Notes: generated from the sequence alone by a model not told the origin. 64,000 bases of DNA from Streptomyces sp. cg36 (GCF_041080675.1 NZ_CP163520.1:7345501-7409500); one strand, 5' to 3'; shown: positions 1 through 8,989, counted from the first letter of the stretch. Translations and numbers: made by a program.

Positions 1-35
1 AAACGCTTGTGCACCCCGGTGTCCCGCCCCTGGTG

Positions 36-839
36 CTACTCCTGCGGGACCGAGAGCCGCCGCAGGGTGTCGATCACCGCACGGGACCCCTCGGAGCCCG
101 GCTCGATCAGGGTGTAGTGGCCGATGCCCGGCAGCTTCACCAGCTCCGCGTCGGTGTGGACGGCGAGGTAGTCGGCGAACTGCTCCAGCGGCACCTCCTC
201 GTCCACCTCCCCGTGCAGCACCACGGTCCGCACCCCGGTGGTGCCCGCCCCGCGCAGCAGCGTCACCGGGTCGACCAGCGGCAGCCGCTCGGCCACCAGG
301 TCGGCGCCGCCCAGCAGCTGCAGCCCCGCGCCGTCGCTGAGGTCCTCGCGGATGGTGGCGGCCAGATCCGTCAGCGGCGCCAGGCCCAGGATCGCCGTGG
401 GCAGCCGGGTGGTGTACCAGGGCGAGCTCTCGGGCAGCAGCCCGCGCGCCCCGGCCCACAGCGCCAGGTGCCCGCCGGAGCAGTGGCCCGCCAGCACGTA
501 GGGCCGCCCCTCCGGCAGGGTGTCCACCGCCAGCGCGATGTCGTCGAAGGTCTCCGGATAGCCGCCCGCACCACCCGATCTGCGGAAACCCGGCAGGATC
601 GTGGTGAAGCCCTGCTGGGCGAGATGGGCCGCGAACGGGGTCAGGTGCATGCGGTCGTAGCGCCAGTAGCCGCCGTGCAGCAGGATCACGACCGGCGCGT
701 CCGGGTCCTCGGCCGGCCACAGGTCGTACACCTGGTGCGGATGGGAGCCGTACTTGCGGTGGACGGGAGCGAGCACCGGACGGATGCTCAGCACCCGGCG
801 CTCCTCCTCGGCGGCGAACGCGGAAGGGGTCCTAGACAT
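36..839 (-). CDS. antO: AntO-like alpha/beta hydrolase (kynurenine formamidase fold)
   Basis: A 267-residue alpha/beta hydrolase. Visible are an HGGYW oxyanion motif, a GHCSGGH nucleophile elbow, an Asp in EVDEEVP and a late His in GIGHYT, giving a plausible Ser-Asp-His triad. HGG-x-W is typical of kynurenine formamidases. The ATG at 839 overlaps the end of antN by 8 bp, so the two are probably coupled; an upstream in-frame start is possible but would lie further inside antN. It is the last gene of the antH-O operon. In antimycin work AntO is linked to the formamido group of 3-formamidosalicylate. Whether this protein deformylates N-formylkynurenine or acts as a formyl transferase cannot be told from sequence. 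Confidence 0.85.
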   Translation of the reverse strand: MSRTPSAFAAEEERRVLSIRPVLAPVHRKYGSHPHQVYDLWPAEDPDAPVVILLHGGYWRYDRMHLTPFAAHLAQQGFTTILPGFRRSGGAGGYPETFDDIALAVDTLPEGRPYVLAGHCSGGHLALWAGARGLLPESSPWYTTRLPTAILGLAPLTDLAATIREDLSDGAGLQLLGGADLVAERLPLVDPVTLLRGAGTTGVRTVVLHGEVDEEVPLEQFADYLAVHTDAELVKLPGIGHYTLIEPGSEGSRAVIDTLRRLSVPQE

Positions 840-1680
840 GACTGCGGGCCGTCCAGAGCTCGGGGAACACGGACCGGTGGGCGCGCTTCTCCAGCCACGC
901 CACACCGGGGGAGCCACCGCTGCCGGCCTTGGAGCCCATGGCGCGGCGGGTGGCCAGCAGATGGTCGCTGCGCCACCGCAGCACCAGCTCGGCGACCTCG
1001 GTCAGCTCCTCGCCCAGCCGCACCAGCGGATCGTGCTGCGGCCCGGCGTAGATCTGCCGCCAGACCTCCTCGACCCAGGAGTCCGGCTGGTACGGCTCGG
1101 TGAGGTCGCGCTCCAGCACGTGCTCGGGCACGGGCAGACCGCGCCGGTGCAGGAAGCGCAGCACCTCGTCGTAGAGCGACGGCTCGGCCAGCGCCGCCTC
1201 CAGCTCGGCGTAGACGGCCGGGTGGCCCCGGTGGGCCTGGACCATCGAGCGGGACTTGTCGGCGAGCAGGAACTCCATGTGCCGGTACTGCGCGGACTGG
1301 AAGCCGGACGCCTCGCCGAAGGCCGCGCGGAAGCCGTTGAACTGCGCCGGGGTCAGCGCCGCCAGCGGCGCCCAGGAGTCGTTGAGCGCCTGGTGCGAGC
1401 GGCGGCTGCGGCGCAGCGCGTCCATGGCCTGTTCGAGGTCGTCCTTGAGTAACGCGTCCCGTGCGGTGCGCCACTCGTAGACGATCAGGGTGAACCACAG
1501 CTCCATCACCTGGGTGGTGACGATGAAGGCCATCTCGCCGGGGTCGTTGGAGAGCGGCTGCTGGAGGGAGGAGAGCAGCGAGGCGTGGACGTACTCCTCG
1601 TACGGAGTCGTCCCCTCGAACTGCTTGTGGGGCGCGTCGTGTTCGGCGGACGCGGCGAGGGTACCGACGGGCTCGGTCAT
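832..1680 (-). CDS. antN: tryptophan 2,3-dioxygenase AntN
   Basis: A 282-residue heme tryptophan 2,3-dioxygenase, the usual bacterial length. It converts L-tryptophan to N-formylkynurenine, the first step toward the antimycin aryl unit. The helix containing QYRHMEFLL corresponds to the conserved heme/substrate region of the family. The ATG follows ACGGAG with 4 nt spacing. The gene lies 33 bp after antM and overlaps antO by 8 bp. Codon 77 (minus-strand 1452-1450) is TTA, the rare leucine codon read only by the bldA tRNA in Streptomyces, so precursor supply may depend on developmental stage. Confidence 0.93.
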   Translation of the reverse strand: MTEPVGTLAASAEHDAPHKQFEGTTPYEEYVHASLLSSLQQPLSNDPGEMAFIVTTQVMELWFTLIVYEWRTARDALLKDDLEQAMDALRRSRRSHQALNDSWAPLAALTPAQFNGFRAAFGEASGFQSAQYRHMEFLLADKSRSMVQAHRGHPAVYAELEAALAEPSLYDEVLRFLHRRGLPVPEHVLERDLTEPYQPDSWVEEVWRQIYAGPQHDPLVRLGEELTEVAELVLRWRSDHLLATRRAMGSKAGSGGSPGVAWLEKRAHRSVFPELWTARSHV

Positions 1681-1713
1681 GGGTCTCCGTAGGTCGTGGT
1701 TCGGGCCGGGTGG

Positions 1714-2496
1714 TCAGACCGGCAGGCCGATGTGCGCGCCCCCGGTCGCGTCCAGCCACTGGCCGGTCATCCAGCGGGCGTCGTCGCTCGCCACGAACGC
1801 GACCACGTCGGCGATGTCGTCGGGCCGGCCGATCCGGTTGAAGACGGAGGTGGCCGCGTACGCGTTCAGCACCTCGGGCATCTTGAGCGTCGGGTTGATC
1901 TCGGTGTAGGTGAAGCCGGGCGCGACCGCGTTCACCGTGATGCCGCGCTTGCCCAGCTCGGGCGCGAGGGCCAGGGTGAGGCTGTCCAGGGCGCCCTTGG
2001 TCATCGAGTACGCCGAGATGTTGGGCATGGCGATCCGGGTGACGGCGGAGGAGATGTTGATGATGCGGCCGTTGTCCCGCAGCCGGCCGAGACCCTCCTT
2101 GATCACGAAGAAGGGGGCCTTGACGTTGATCGCGAAGAGCCGGTCGTACTCCTCCTCGGTCACGTCCGAGATCCGCTTGGGCAGCGTCACCCCGGCGTTG
2201 TTGACCAGGATGTCCAGGCCCGGCCCGGCGCCGTACTCCGACAGGCCCTTGTCGAACGCGGTCCACAGCGACTGCGCGTCGCCCGGCACCCCGAGCTCGG
2301 CGCGGATCGCGAAGGCCCGGCCGCCCGCGGCCTCGATCTCGGCGACGGTCTCCTCGGCCGCCTCGGTGCGGTGGCCGTAGTGCACGGCCACCAGCGCGCC
2401 CTCGGCGGCGAGCCGGAGCGAGATCCCCCGGCCGATTCCGCGGCTGCCGCCGGTCACCAGGGCCGTGCGCCCGCTCAGCCTGCCCGTACTGGTCAT
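1714..2496 (-). CDS. antM: short-chain dehydrogenase/reductase AntM (ketoreductase)
   Basis: A 260-residue classical SDR with the TGGSRGIG cofactor glycine motif, NNAG, and a catalytic Ser with YSMTK. In antimycin biosynthesis the discrete ketoreductase AntM is assigned reduction of the beta-keto group on the PKS-derived unit, creating the hydroxyl that AntB esterifies. The ATG at 2496 is preferred over a TTG two codons upstream because AGGAG lies 8 nt before the ATG and only 2 nt before the TTG. It lies 96 bp after antL in the same operon. Confidence 0.9.
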   Translation of the reverse strand: MTSTGRLSGRTALVTGGSRGIGRGISLRLAAEGALVAVHYGHRTEAAEETVAEIEAAGGRAFAIRAELGVPGDAQSLWTAFDKGLSEYGAGPGLDILVNNAGVTLPKRISDVTEEEYDRLFAINVKAPFFVIKEGLGRLRDNGRIINISSAVTRIAMPNISAYSMTKGALDSLTLALAPELGKRGITVNAVAPGFTYTEINPTLKMPEVLNAYAATSVFNRIGRPDDIADVVAFVASDDARWMTGQWLDATGGAHIGLPV

Positions 2497-2592
2497 TCTC
2501 AACGCTCCTGTGGTGTCGGATGGGTGACCGCGGTGCTCCGGCGGTCGCGGGGGCGGCGCCCGTACGGGTACGGCGCGCGCGAGGGGGGTGGA

Positions 2593-3714
2593 TCAGGCGT
2601 CGAAGTCGAGCGCGAGCTCGTCCGACTCCGGGCGGGCCCGGCAGGGCAGGGTGTAACCCGCTGCCAACTCGGCCGCGCCCAGGGCGTACTGACGGTCCAT
2701 CACCGCACTGCCGCGGACCACTTTGGCGCGACAGCTGCCGCACAGGCCGTCGCGGCAGGAGTAGGGCGTCTCGGGCCGGGCGCGCAGCACCGCGTCGAGG
2801 ACCACCCGGTCCTCCGGCTGCATCACCGCCTGGCTGGTGCGGCCGTCCAGGTGCGCCGAGATGAGCCCGGTGCGGCCGAGCGGCTCCGGGGGCGGGGCGG
2901 GCGGCAGGCCGCCGCCGGTGGAGAAGAGCTCGAAGCGCACCCGGTCGGGGTCCGCGCCCCACCGGGTCAGCGCCTCGCGCACGGTCTCCACCAGGCCCCA
3001 CGGCCCGCAGAGGTAGAAGTGCGCCGACTCGTCCGGCTCGGCGCCCAGCAGCGCGAGCAGCCGGGGCAGCCGGTCCGCGTCGATCCGGCCCGAGAGCAGC
3101 TCGCTCTCCCGGGTCTCGCGGGAGAGCACGTGCAGCACGAAGAACCGGCCGACATGGGCGTCCTTGAGGTCGGTCAGCTCGTCCGCGAGCAGCACCGACT
3201 GCGCCGAGCGGTTGGCGTACACCAGGGAGACCCGGCACTCGGGATCCTCCCGCAGCGCCGCCGCCGCCATGCTCAGCAGCGGGGTGATCCCGCTGCCCCC
3301 CGCCACCAGGACGTGGTGTGCGCCGGGCCGCTCGGCCAGCCGGAAGTCACCGGTGGGCGGGCCGAGTTCGAGGGTGTCGCCGACGGCCAGTTCGGTGGTG
3401 GCGTACTCGGCGAAGCCGTCCGGGCCGAGCCGCTTGACCACGATCCGCAGCCCCGCGTCGGCCCCGGGGGTCAGACACACCGAGTAGCTGCGGCGCAGCT
3501 CGCGGCCGTCGGGGCGGTGGCGGACCACCACGTGCTGGCCCGCCCGGTGGGCGAAGACACCGGCGTGCTCGTCCGGCACGGCCAGGCTGATGGCCACGGT
3601 CTGCTCGCCGACCCGCTCCACCCCGGTGACGGGCAGCCGGTACCAGCCGGTCGCGCGGCGCGCGGGCGCGGTGGCGTCGGAGTCAGCGGTCTGCGCTGTA
3701 GTCGCTGTCGTCAT
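2593..3714 (-). CDS. antL: PaaE-like ferredoxin reductase of the aryl oxygenase, AntL
   Basis: A 373-residue reductase. The N-terminal part is an FNR-type FAD/NAD(P)H module with RSYSV for flavin and GGSGITPLLSM for the nucleotide. The C-terminal 90 residues are a plant-type 2Fe-2S ferredoxin with CRDGLCGSC and a later Cys in LPCRA. It should pass electrons from NADPH to the diiron AntH, as PaaE does for phenylacetyl-CoA epoxidase. The start lies 9 bp after antK. The ribosome binding site is weak, which suggests coupling. Confidence 0.92.
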   Translation of the reverse strand: MTTATTAQTADSDATAPARRATGWYRLPVTGVERVGEQTVAISLAVPDEHAGVFAHRAGQHVVVRHRPDGRELRRSYSVCLTPGADAGLRIVVKRLGPDGFAEYATTELAVGDTLELGPPTGDFRLAERPGAHHVLVAGGSGITPLLSMAAAALREDPECRVSLVYANRSAQSVLLADELTDLKDAHVGRFFVLHVLSRETRESELLSGRIDADRLPRLLALLGAEPDESAHFYLCGPWGLVETVREALTRWGADPDRVRFELFSTGGGLPPAPPPEPLGRTGLISAHLDGRTSQAVMQPEDRVVLDAVLRARPETPYSCRDGLCGSCRAKVVRGSAVMDRQYALGAAELAAGYTLPCRARPESDELALDFDA

Positions 3715-3723
3715 GATGGTGCG

Positions 3724-4221
3724 TCACATCGCCTTCAGATGCGCGAAGGTCTCCTGGCACGAGGTGCACACCAGGACGGCTTGGCAGCGGGTCGCGCCGA
3801 ACGGGCTCTGCGGCCGGGTGGCCACCGAGCCGCAGTGCGGGCAGGGCACCCCCAGGCCGACCCGCACCGACAGCGGGGCCCGGGCGGGGCCCGGGGGCAC
3901 GATGCCGTGCTCGGAGAGCTTGCGGCGGCCCTCGTCGGTGATCCAGTCGGTGGTCCAGGCGGGCGAGAGCACCTGCCGGACCCGGCCGTCGGGGTGGCCG
4001 CTGTCGGCGAGCGCCTCCCGGATGCCCGCCTCGATCGCGGGCATCGCCGGACAGCCCAGGAACGTCGGGGTGATGACGACTTCCAGCGCGCCGTCGGCCG
4101 CCCGCTCCAGGGAGCGGATCACCCCCAGCTCGGCCAGCGAGATCATGGGCAGCTCGGGGTCGGGCACCGCGTCGACGCGCGCCCTGACCTCGTCCGCCGG
4201 GAGCCTCGGTACGGTGTTCAC
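3724..4221 (-). CDS. antK: PaaD-like subunit AntK
   Basis: A 165-residue PaaD-family protein. The N-terminal half is a MIP18/DUF59-type domain with DPELP near the start. The C-terminal end has a zinc-ribbon-like CPHC...CTSC pair typical of PaaD. In the phenylacetyl-CoA epoxidase system PaaD is thought to help maturation of the metal centre rather than catalysis. The start is GTG at 4221, chosen because GTGA forms a 4 bp overlap with the antJ stop. The frame stays open far upstream, but that part lies inside antJ and is a shadow. Confidence 0.9.
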   Translation of the reverse strand: MNTVPRLPADEVRARVDAVPDPELPMISLAELGVIRSLERAADGALEVVITPTFLGCPAMPAIEAGIREALADSGHPDGRVRQVLSPAWTTDWITDEGRRKLSEHGIVPPGPARAPLSVRVGLGVPCPHCGSVATRPQSPFGATRCQAVLVCTSCQETFAHLKAM

Positions 4222-4991
4222 CAGCTGCCCCCCGGATACTGGAGGCGGACCGAGCGGAACTCGGCGAGCAGCGGGCCGAACGCCTCGGTGTGCAGCCCGG
4301 CCCGGCCACCGGTCGCCCGCCACGAGTCCTTGGGCAGCGTGAGGCGGGCCTCGTCGAGGACGGCGGCCACCTCCCGCCGCCACTCGGGCAGCAGCCGGGC
4401 CGGGGCCACCGCGACCCCGGCCGCGTCCAGCCGGTCCACCAGCTCGTCCGGCTCGAAGAGTTCGGCCGCGTACGGCCAGATCCGGTCCAGCGCGTCCTGC
4501 ATCCGGCGGCGGCTCTCGGCCGTCCCCCGGCCCAGGCGGACCGTCCACTGGGAGGCGTGCATCTGGTGGTACTCGACCTCGCGGGCCGCCCGCGCGCCGA
4601 AGGCCGCGAGCGTCTCGTCGGAGGTCTTCTCCAGGGCGTTCCACAGCAGCCTGCTGTAGTGCGCGTACACCAGCTGGCGGGCGATGGTGTCGGCGAAGTC
4701 GCCGGGCGCCAGCTCCAGTACGAGCGCGTTGCGGAACTCCCGCTCGGTGCGGTGGTAGGCCAGCTCGTCGTCGCTGCGGCCGGTGCCGTCCAGGCTGCCG
4801 CTGTAGGTGAGCAGCGTGCGGGCGTGGCCGAGCAGGTCGAGGGCGATGTTGGCGAGCGCCAGGTCCTCCTCGATGGTGGGCGCCCGGGTGACCAGGGCGC
4901 ACAGCCGCTGGCAGAGGACCAGCGCGTCGTCGCCGAGCCGCAGGGCGTAGGCCGCGCGGTCGTGGTCCGGGGTGGTCGTGCTAGCCGTCAT
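4218..4991 (-). CDS. antJ: PaaC-like oxygenase structural subunit AntJ
   Basis: A 257-residue PaaC homologue, a ferritin-like helical protein that forms the stable heterodimer with the catalytic PaaA-type subunit. The EYHQMHASQW and LLGHA helices are recognisable. The ATG at 4991 lies inside the end of antI (11 bp overlap) and the stop overlaps antK by 4 bp. The tight packing indicates coordinated translation of the oxygenase complex. Confidence 0.92.
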   Translation of the reverse strand: MTASTTTPDHDRAAYALRLGDDALVLCQRLCALVTRAPTIEEDLALANIALDLLGHARTLLTYSGSLDGTGRSDDELAYHRTEREFRNALVLELAPGDFADTIARQLVYAHYSRLLWNALEKTSDETLAAFGARAAREVEYHQMHASQWTVRLGRGTAESRRRMQDALDRIWPYAAELFEPDELVDRLDAAGVAVAPARLLPEWRREVAAVLDEARLTLPKDSWRATGGRAGLHTEAFGPLLAEFRSVRLQYPGGSW

Positions 4992-5283
4992 GGCCGCTTT
5001 CCTCGTTCAACGGGACGTAGTGCTCGGGGTACCGGTACGGCTTGTGGGAGGCGTTGGCGAAGAACGGGTCCTTCTCGCTCGGCGAGGCCGCGTGGACCGC
5101 GTCCGAGCGCACCACCCACAGCGAGACGGTGTCGCCCCGACGGGTGTACAGGTCCCGGGCGTTGGCGAGCGCCATGTCGGCGTCGGCCCCGTGGACCGAG
5201 CCCACGTGCTGATGGGCCAGGCCCCGGCGCGGCCGGATGAACACCTCCCACGGCGTCTGCACCCGCGCGGACCGCTCGCTCAT
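4981..5283 (-). CDS. antI: PaaB-like oxygenase subunit AntI
   Basis: A 100-residue PaaB-family protein with the expected [20 protein letters not shown] core and the DTVSLWVV strand. PaaB is a small bridging subunit of the phenylacetyl-CoA epoxidase complex. The ATG at 5283 forms an ATGA 4 bp overlap with the antH stop. The product length matches the family. Confidence 0.93.
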   Translation of the reverse strand: MSERSARVQTPWEVFIRPRRGLAHQHVGSVHGADADMALANARDLYTRRGDTVSLWVVRSDAVHAASPSEKDPFFANASHKPYRYPEHYVPLNEESGHDG

Positions 5284-6281
5284 GACGTCTGCCCTTCCTC
5301 GTCGTCCACCCGGGCCGCGTACGCGTCGACCGCGTCCCGCACCCAGGCGCCCTCCTCGTGCGCCGCCACCCGGTGGGCCAGGCGCTGCCGGCTGCAGTGC
5401 GAGCCGTCGCCGAGCGCGCCCCGGAACAGCTGCCAGTCGATGGGGCTGAAGTCGTAGTGCCCGCGCTCCTCGTTCCAGCGGATCGCCGGGTCGGGCAGGG
5501 TCACCCCCAGCCGCTCGGCCTGCGGGACCACGTTGTCCACGAACCGCTGGCGCAGCTCGTCGTTGGTGTGCCGCTTGATGCCCCAGGCCAGCGAGCGCTG
5601 GGAGACCGCGGCGCCCATCGCCGCGGTGCGCTTGTCCGCGCCGCCCTCCACCGTGTCGGGCGGGCCGAACATCAGCGCCACGGCCGGCAGCCACCAGCGG
5701 TTCACCGCGTCCTGGGCCATCTCCCGCTGCTCCGGGGTGCCCCGGCACAGCGACCACAGCACGTCGTAGCCCTGCCGGACGTGGAACGCCTCCTCCTGGC
5801 ACACCCGGCGCATGGCCCGGGCGTAGGGCCCGTAGGAGGTGTGGCACAGCGGCGCCTGGTTGGTGACCGCGGCGCCGTCCGTGAGCCAGGCGATGGCGCC
5901 GGTGTCGGCCCAGGTCAGCGCCGGGTGGTTGAAGGTGGCCGCATAGCGCTGGGTACCGCTGTGCAGGGCGTCGAGGAGCTCGGCGCGGTCCACCCCCAGC
6001 GTCTGCGCCGCCGCGTACAGATACAGCCCGTGGCCCGCCTCGTCCTGCACCTTCGCCAGCAGACTGGCCTTGCGGTGCAGCGAGGGGGCCCGGGTCAGCC
6101 AGGCACCCTCCGGCTGCATGCCGATGATCTCGGAGTGCGCGTGCTGGGAGATCTGCCGCAGCAGCATCCGCCGGTAGCCGTCGGGCATCCAGTCGCGGGG
6201 CTCGATCTGCTCCCCGGCCGCCAGCAGCGCCTCGAAGTGCTCGGTGAGCGCCTGGGTGTCCGGCGGGGCGCCGTCGGACAC
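5280..6281 (-). CDS. antH: PaaA-like diiron oxygenase catalytic subunit AntH
   Basis: A 333-residue PaaA homologue, the non-heme diiron catalytic subunit. Carboxylate/His helices are visible as [11 protein letters not shown] and [11 protein letters not shown]. In the ant pathway AntHIJKL act on anthranilate bound to the carrier AntG and yield 3-aminosalicylate, instead of epoxidising phenylacetyl-CoA. The chosen start is GTG at 6281, preceded by AGGAG with good spacing. An in-frame GTG nine codons upstream (6308) lacks such a site. It is the first gene of the antH-O operon, divergent from antG. Confidence 0.92.
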   Translation of the reverse strand: MSDGAPPDTQALTEHFEALLAAGEQIEPRDWMPDGYRRMLLRQISQHAHSEIIGMQPEGAWLTRAPSLHRKASLLAKVQDEAGHGLYLYAAAQTLGVDRAELLDALHSGTQRYAATFNHPALTWADTGAIAWLTDGAAVTNQAPLCHTSYGPYARAMRRVCQEEAFHVRQGYDVLWSLCRGTPEQREMAQDAVNRWWLPAVALMFGPPDTVEGGADKRTAAMGAAVSQRSLAWGIKRHTNDELRQRFVDNVVPQAERLGVTLPDPAIRWNEERGHYDFSPIDWQLFRGALGDGSHCSRQRLAHRVAAHEEGAWVRDAVDAYAARVDDEEGQTS

Positions 6282-6498
6282 CGCGCTCTCCTGGAGCCCT
6301 GGAAGCACCTGACCACCCCTTCGTCATGCACTGTCCCCGGTGGCAGTGCCCTCTACTGATGAAGAGGTCTGACCTGGGGCGTTCAATCCCTGCCGGGGGC
6401 GGGAGTTGCCGTGACGAAGGTCACGCGGGGGCGGGGGAGTGTGCGCGCCCGCGCGCGACTCTCTCTTCGGTAGTCAGTGAAACGAGAAGGGGTACGCC
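6282..6498. promoter_or_regulatory. divergent antH / antG promoter region
   Basis: A 217 bp region between two divergent operons that are known targets of sigma-AntA in antimycin producers. I could not define the sigma-AntA boxes with confidence. GAGAAGGGG lies just before the antG ATG. A 14 bp near-palindrome at 6411-6424 (listed separately) lies roughly 80 bp upstream of antG. Confidence 0.6.
6411..6424. promoter_or_regulatory. candidate Crp-type site
   Basis: GTGACGAAGGTCAC fits the pattern GTG-N6-GNCAC reported for Streptomyces Crp, and its five-base arms GTGAC/GTCAC are inverted. It lies between the divergent antH and antG starts. Assignment rests on pattern match only. Confidence 0.4.
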
Positions 6499-6750
6499 AT
6501 GAGCACCATCAGGACGATGCTGGTCGAGCTGACCGGGACGCCGGAGTTCGCCGAGGGCATCGGCGACGACGAGGACCTCAGCGCCAGCGGCATCGACTCC
6601 GGGGACCTGGTCCGGCTGATCCTGCTCATCGAGCAGCGCACCGGCATCGAGGTGACGGCCGAGGACATGGAGGGCCTGATCACCATCGCCGACTACGAGC
6701 GCTTCATCGCCGAGCGCGACTCCGCCACCCCGCAGCCGGGCGCAGCCTGA
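6499..6750 (+). CDS. antG: acyl carrier protein AntG
   Basis: An 83-residue stand-alone carrier protein. Ser34 in GIDSGDL is the expected phosphopantetheine attachment site, in a slight variant of the usual DSL motif. In the pathway AntF loads an anthranilate-type acid onto AntG, where it is oxidised by AntHIJKL. The stop and the antF start share one base (TGATG), so translation is probably coupled. A phosphopantetheinyl transferase is encoded two genes downstream. Confidence 0.93.
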   Translation: MSTIRTMLVELTGTPEFAEGIGDDEDLSASGIDSGDLVRLILLIEQRTGIEVTAEDMEGLITIADYERFIAERDSATPQPGAA

Positions 6751-8222
6751 TGTGGCTGACCCAGCTGGCGGAGCGCAACCGCCAGTGCTTCCCGGACCGG
6801 ACGGCCCTGGTGGACGAGCGGCGCTCCGTCACCTGGGCCGAGTTCCACGACCGGGGCGTGCGCCTGGCCAGGGGCCTGGCCGGGCTCGGCATCCGGCGCG
6901 GCGACCGGGTCGCGGTGCTCTCGCTGGACCGGATCGAGGTCCTGGAGACGTACTTCGCGCTCGCCCGCGTCGGGGCGCTGTTCGTCCCGCTGAACCACAG
7001 CCTCACCCCGGAGGAGGTGGGCGGGATCGTCGAGCGGACCGGCGCGGTCGCGGTGATCGGCGAGTCCGCGCTGCTCGCGCGCCATCCGGACCTGGCCGTA
7101 CGCACCCGGATCCCGCTCGACGACGACGCGTTCGCGGCGCTCGGCGAGGCGGGCGGCCCGGAGCTCGACGACATCCCGGACGATGCGCCGGCCGCGATCC
7201 TGCACACCTCGGCCACCACCGGCCAGGCCAAGGGCGTCACCGTCGACCACGCCTCGTTCCGGGCCATCGCGCTCGGCTGGCTGGCCGTGGCCCGCCCCGC
7301 CGACGAGATGGTGCTGGTCAACTGCTGCCCGCTCTACCACGGCAGCATGGTCGTCTCGCTGACGTACATGGCCGCGGGCGCCACCGTGGTCCTGATGCCC
7401 GGCTTCAAGCCGCAGACCGCGCTGGCCGCGATCGAGACCCACCGCGCCACCCACATCTGGCTGGTCCCGCAGATGCTGCGGTTCCTGCTGCGGGCCAAGT
7501 CGGCCGACAGCACGGACCTGTCGACCCTGCGCGAGATCCTGTACGGGGCCGCGCCGATGCCCATGGACATCTACGCCGAGGCCGTGGAGCGGCTCGGCTG
7601 CGGGTTCCGGCAGGTGTACGGGATGACCGAGGTCGGCGGCCCGTTCGTCACCCTCGGCCCCGAGGAGCACCCGGCGCCGGAGGCGGCGGGCGAGGTCATC
7701 CCGGCGGGCCGGGTGATCCCCGGCATGTCGGCGCGCGCCCTGGACGAGCAGGGCGAGGAGGTCGAGCCGGGCGCCATCGGGGAGATCTGCGTCCGCGGCC
7801 CGGGCCTGATGCACGGCTACTGGGAGAACGAGGCCGCCACCGCCGAGATCACCACGGCCGACGGCTGGATCCGCACCGGCGACCTCGGGTACATCGACCG
7901 CGCCGGGCTCATCCGGCTGATCGACCGCAGCAAGGACCTGATCATCCGGGCCGGGCAGAACGTCTACCCCTCGGAGATCGAGCGGGCGCTCCAGGCGCAT
8001 CCGGCGGTCCGCGACGCGGCCGTCGTCGGGGTCCCGGACGAGGACTTCGGCGAGGTCCCGCTGGCATACGTGGTGGCCGAAGAGGGCACCGGCACCCAGG
8101 AGTTGCAGACCTACCTGGCCCAGCGCCTCGCCGCCTACAAGCGGCCCCGGCGCATCGAGTTCATCGACCAGGTGCCCCGCAACCCGGCCGGGAAGATCAT
8201 CAAGAAGCTGCTGCGTGCCTGA
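6750..8222 (+). CDS. antF: acyl-CoA ligase family enzyme AntF (aryl-adenylating)
   Basis: A 490-residue ANL-superfamily enzyme with the ATP loop around TSATTGQAKG, YGMTE, the TGDLGYID segment and a C-terminal PAGKIIKK lysine motif. It adenylates an aryl acid and loads it onto AntG. The ATG at 6750 overlaps the antG stop by one base. The frame remains open upstream, but that portion runs through antG and is not coding. It overlaps antQ by 8 bp. Confidence 0.92.
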   Translation: MWLTQLAERNRQCFPDRTALVDERRSVTWAEFHDRGVRLARGLAGLGIRRGDRVAVLSLDRIEVLETYFALARVGALFVPLNHSLTPEEVGGIVERTGAVAVIGESALLARHPDLAVRTRIPLDDDAFAALGEAGGPELDDIPDDAPAAILHTSATTGQAKGVTVDHASFRAIALGWLAVARPADEMVLVNCCPLYHGSMVVSLTYMAAGATVVLMPGFKPQTALAAIETHRATHIWLVPQMLRFLLRAKSADSTDLSTLREILYGAAPMPMDIYAEAVERLGCGFRQVYGMTEVGGPFVTLGPEEHPAPEAAGEVIPAGRVIPGMSARALDEQGEEVEPGAIGEICVRGPGLMHGYWENEAATAEITTADGWIRTGDLGYIDRAGLIRLIDRSKDLIIRAGQNVYPSEIERALQAHPAVRDAAVVGVPDEDFGEVPLAYVVAEEGTGTQELQTYLAQRLAAYKRPRRIEFIDQVPRNPAGKIIKKLLRA

Positions 8223-8964
8223 TCCGGTACCGCCGCCCGGGCACGACCGGGCGGCGGACCGGACACCCGCCCGCCCCGGCCCCCGGCCGGAGGCGGCGGA
8301 GGGCCGGACGGCCGCCGAAGAGGCGCTGCGCCTGCTGGCTGCGGCCCTGCGCGCCCAGGGCCTGGCGCTGGGCACGGCCCGCGCCGACGAGCCGGGGGCA
8401 CCGGCGCCAGGGCCCGTGGAGCGGGCGCTGACCGGGGCGATGACACCCCGTCGAAGCCGTGAGTTCCTCGCCGGACGCCATGCGGCCCGCCGGGCACTGG
8501 CCGCGGCGGGCGGACCCGTCGAGGAGATCGCGCGCGCGGGCCGGCGCCCACTGTTCCCGGCCGGGTTCACCGGCTCGATCAGCCACTCCGGCGGCCTGGC
8601 CGTCGCCCTCGCGGCCCCCGCCGGGCGCTTCGCCGCCCTCGGCTGCGACCTCGAACTGCGCGGCCTGCCCCTGGCGAGCGCCCACATCGTGCTCGGCCCC
8701 GACGAACGGGGCTGCCTGGAAGGCGACGCGGCGACGGCCGAACACCGCCTGCTGTGCGCCTTCTCGGCCAAGGAGGCCGCGTACAAGGCGTTCGGCGCGC
8801 TGCTCGGCGAGGGGGCGCCCGCGACCCTGCTCGCCCTCGTGGCCCGGCCGGTGCCGGGCGGCTTCCGGGCCCGGCCGCGCACGGCGCCGGGCCCGGAGGT
8901 GGAGGTACGGGTGCGCCCGGCGGGCCCGGGCGTCTTCAGCTGGGCCGCCGCACCGCGGAGCTGA
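8215..8964 (+). CDS. antQ: 4'-phosphopantetheinyl transferase AntQ
   Basis: A 249-residue Sfp-type phosphopantetheinyl transferase. The family blocks HSGGLAVALA, GCDLEL and FSAKEAAYKA are present in order; the acidic residues there bind Mg-CoA. It would activate AntG and the AntC/AntD carrier domains. The GTG start overlaps antF by 8 bp. The first 65 or so residues are Pro/Ala/Arg-rich and may be flexible or partly non-native. Only some antimycin clusters carry this gene. It converges on antE with 25 bp between stops. Confidence 0.88.
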   Translation: MPDPVPPPGHDRAADRTPARPGPRPEAAEGRTAAEEALRLLAAALRAQGLALGTARADEPGAPAPGPVERALTGAMTPRRSREFLAGRHAARRALAAAGGPVEEIARAGRRPLFPAGFTGSISHSGGLAVALAAPAGRFAALGCDLELRGLPLASAHIVLGPDERGCLEGDAATAEHRLLCAFSAKEAAYKAFGALLGEGAPATLLALVARPVPGGFRARPRTAPGPEVEVRVRPAGPGVFSWAAAPRS

Positions 8965-8989
8965 CCGGGTGCGGCGGCCAAGGCGCCGG

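Noticed and set aside
788..3238. An 816-codon minus-strand frame covering several antL-N genes
   Set aside because: Arg/Ala/Pro-rich translation in a shifted frame; antL, antM and antN explain the region.
2593..6281. Phenylacetate degradation (paa) operon
   Set aside because: The five oxygenase genes are all PaaA-E-like, but no paaK, paaF-J or paaZ genes are present and the flanking genes (TDO, ACP, ligase, NRPS, PKS, sigma factor) match antHIJKL.
6440..6480. Shared CTCTTC...TAG motif as the sigma-AntA box upstream of antG and antH
   Set aside because: The spacing differs between the two promoters (2 and 5 bases) and the motif is too short; not enough to assign.
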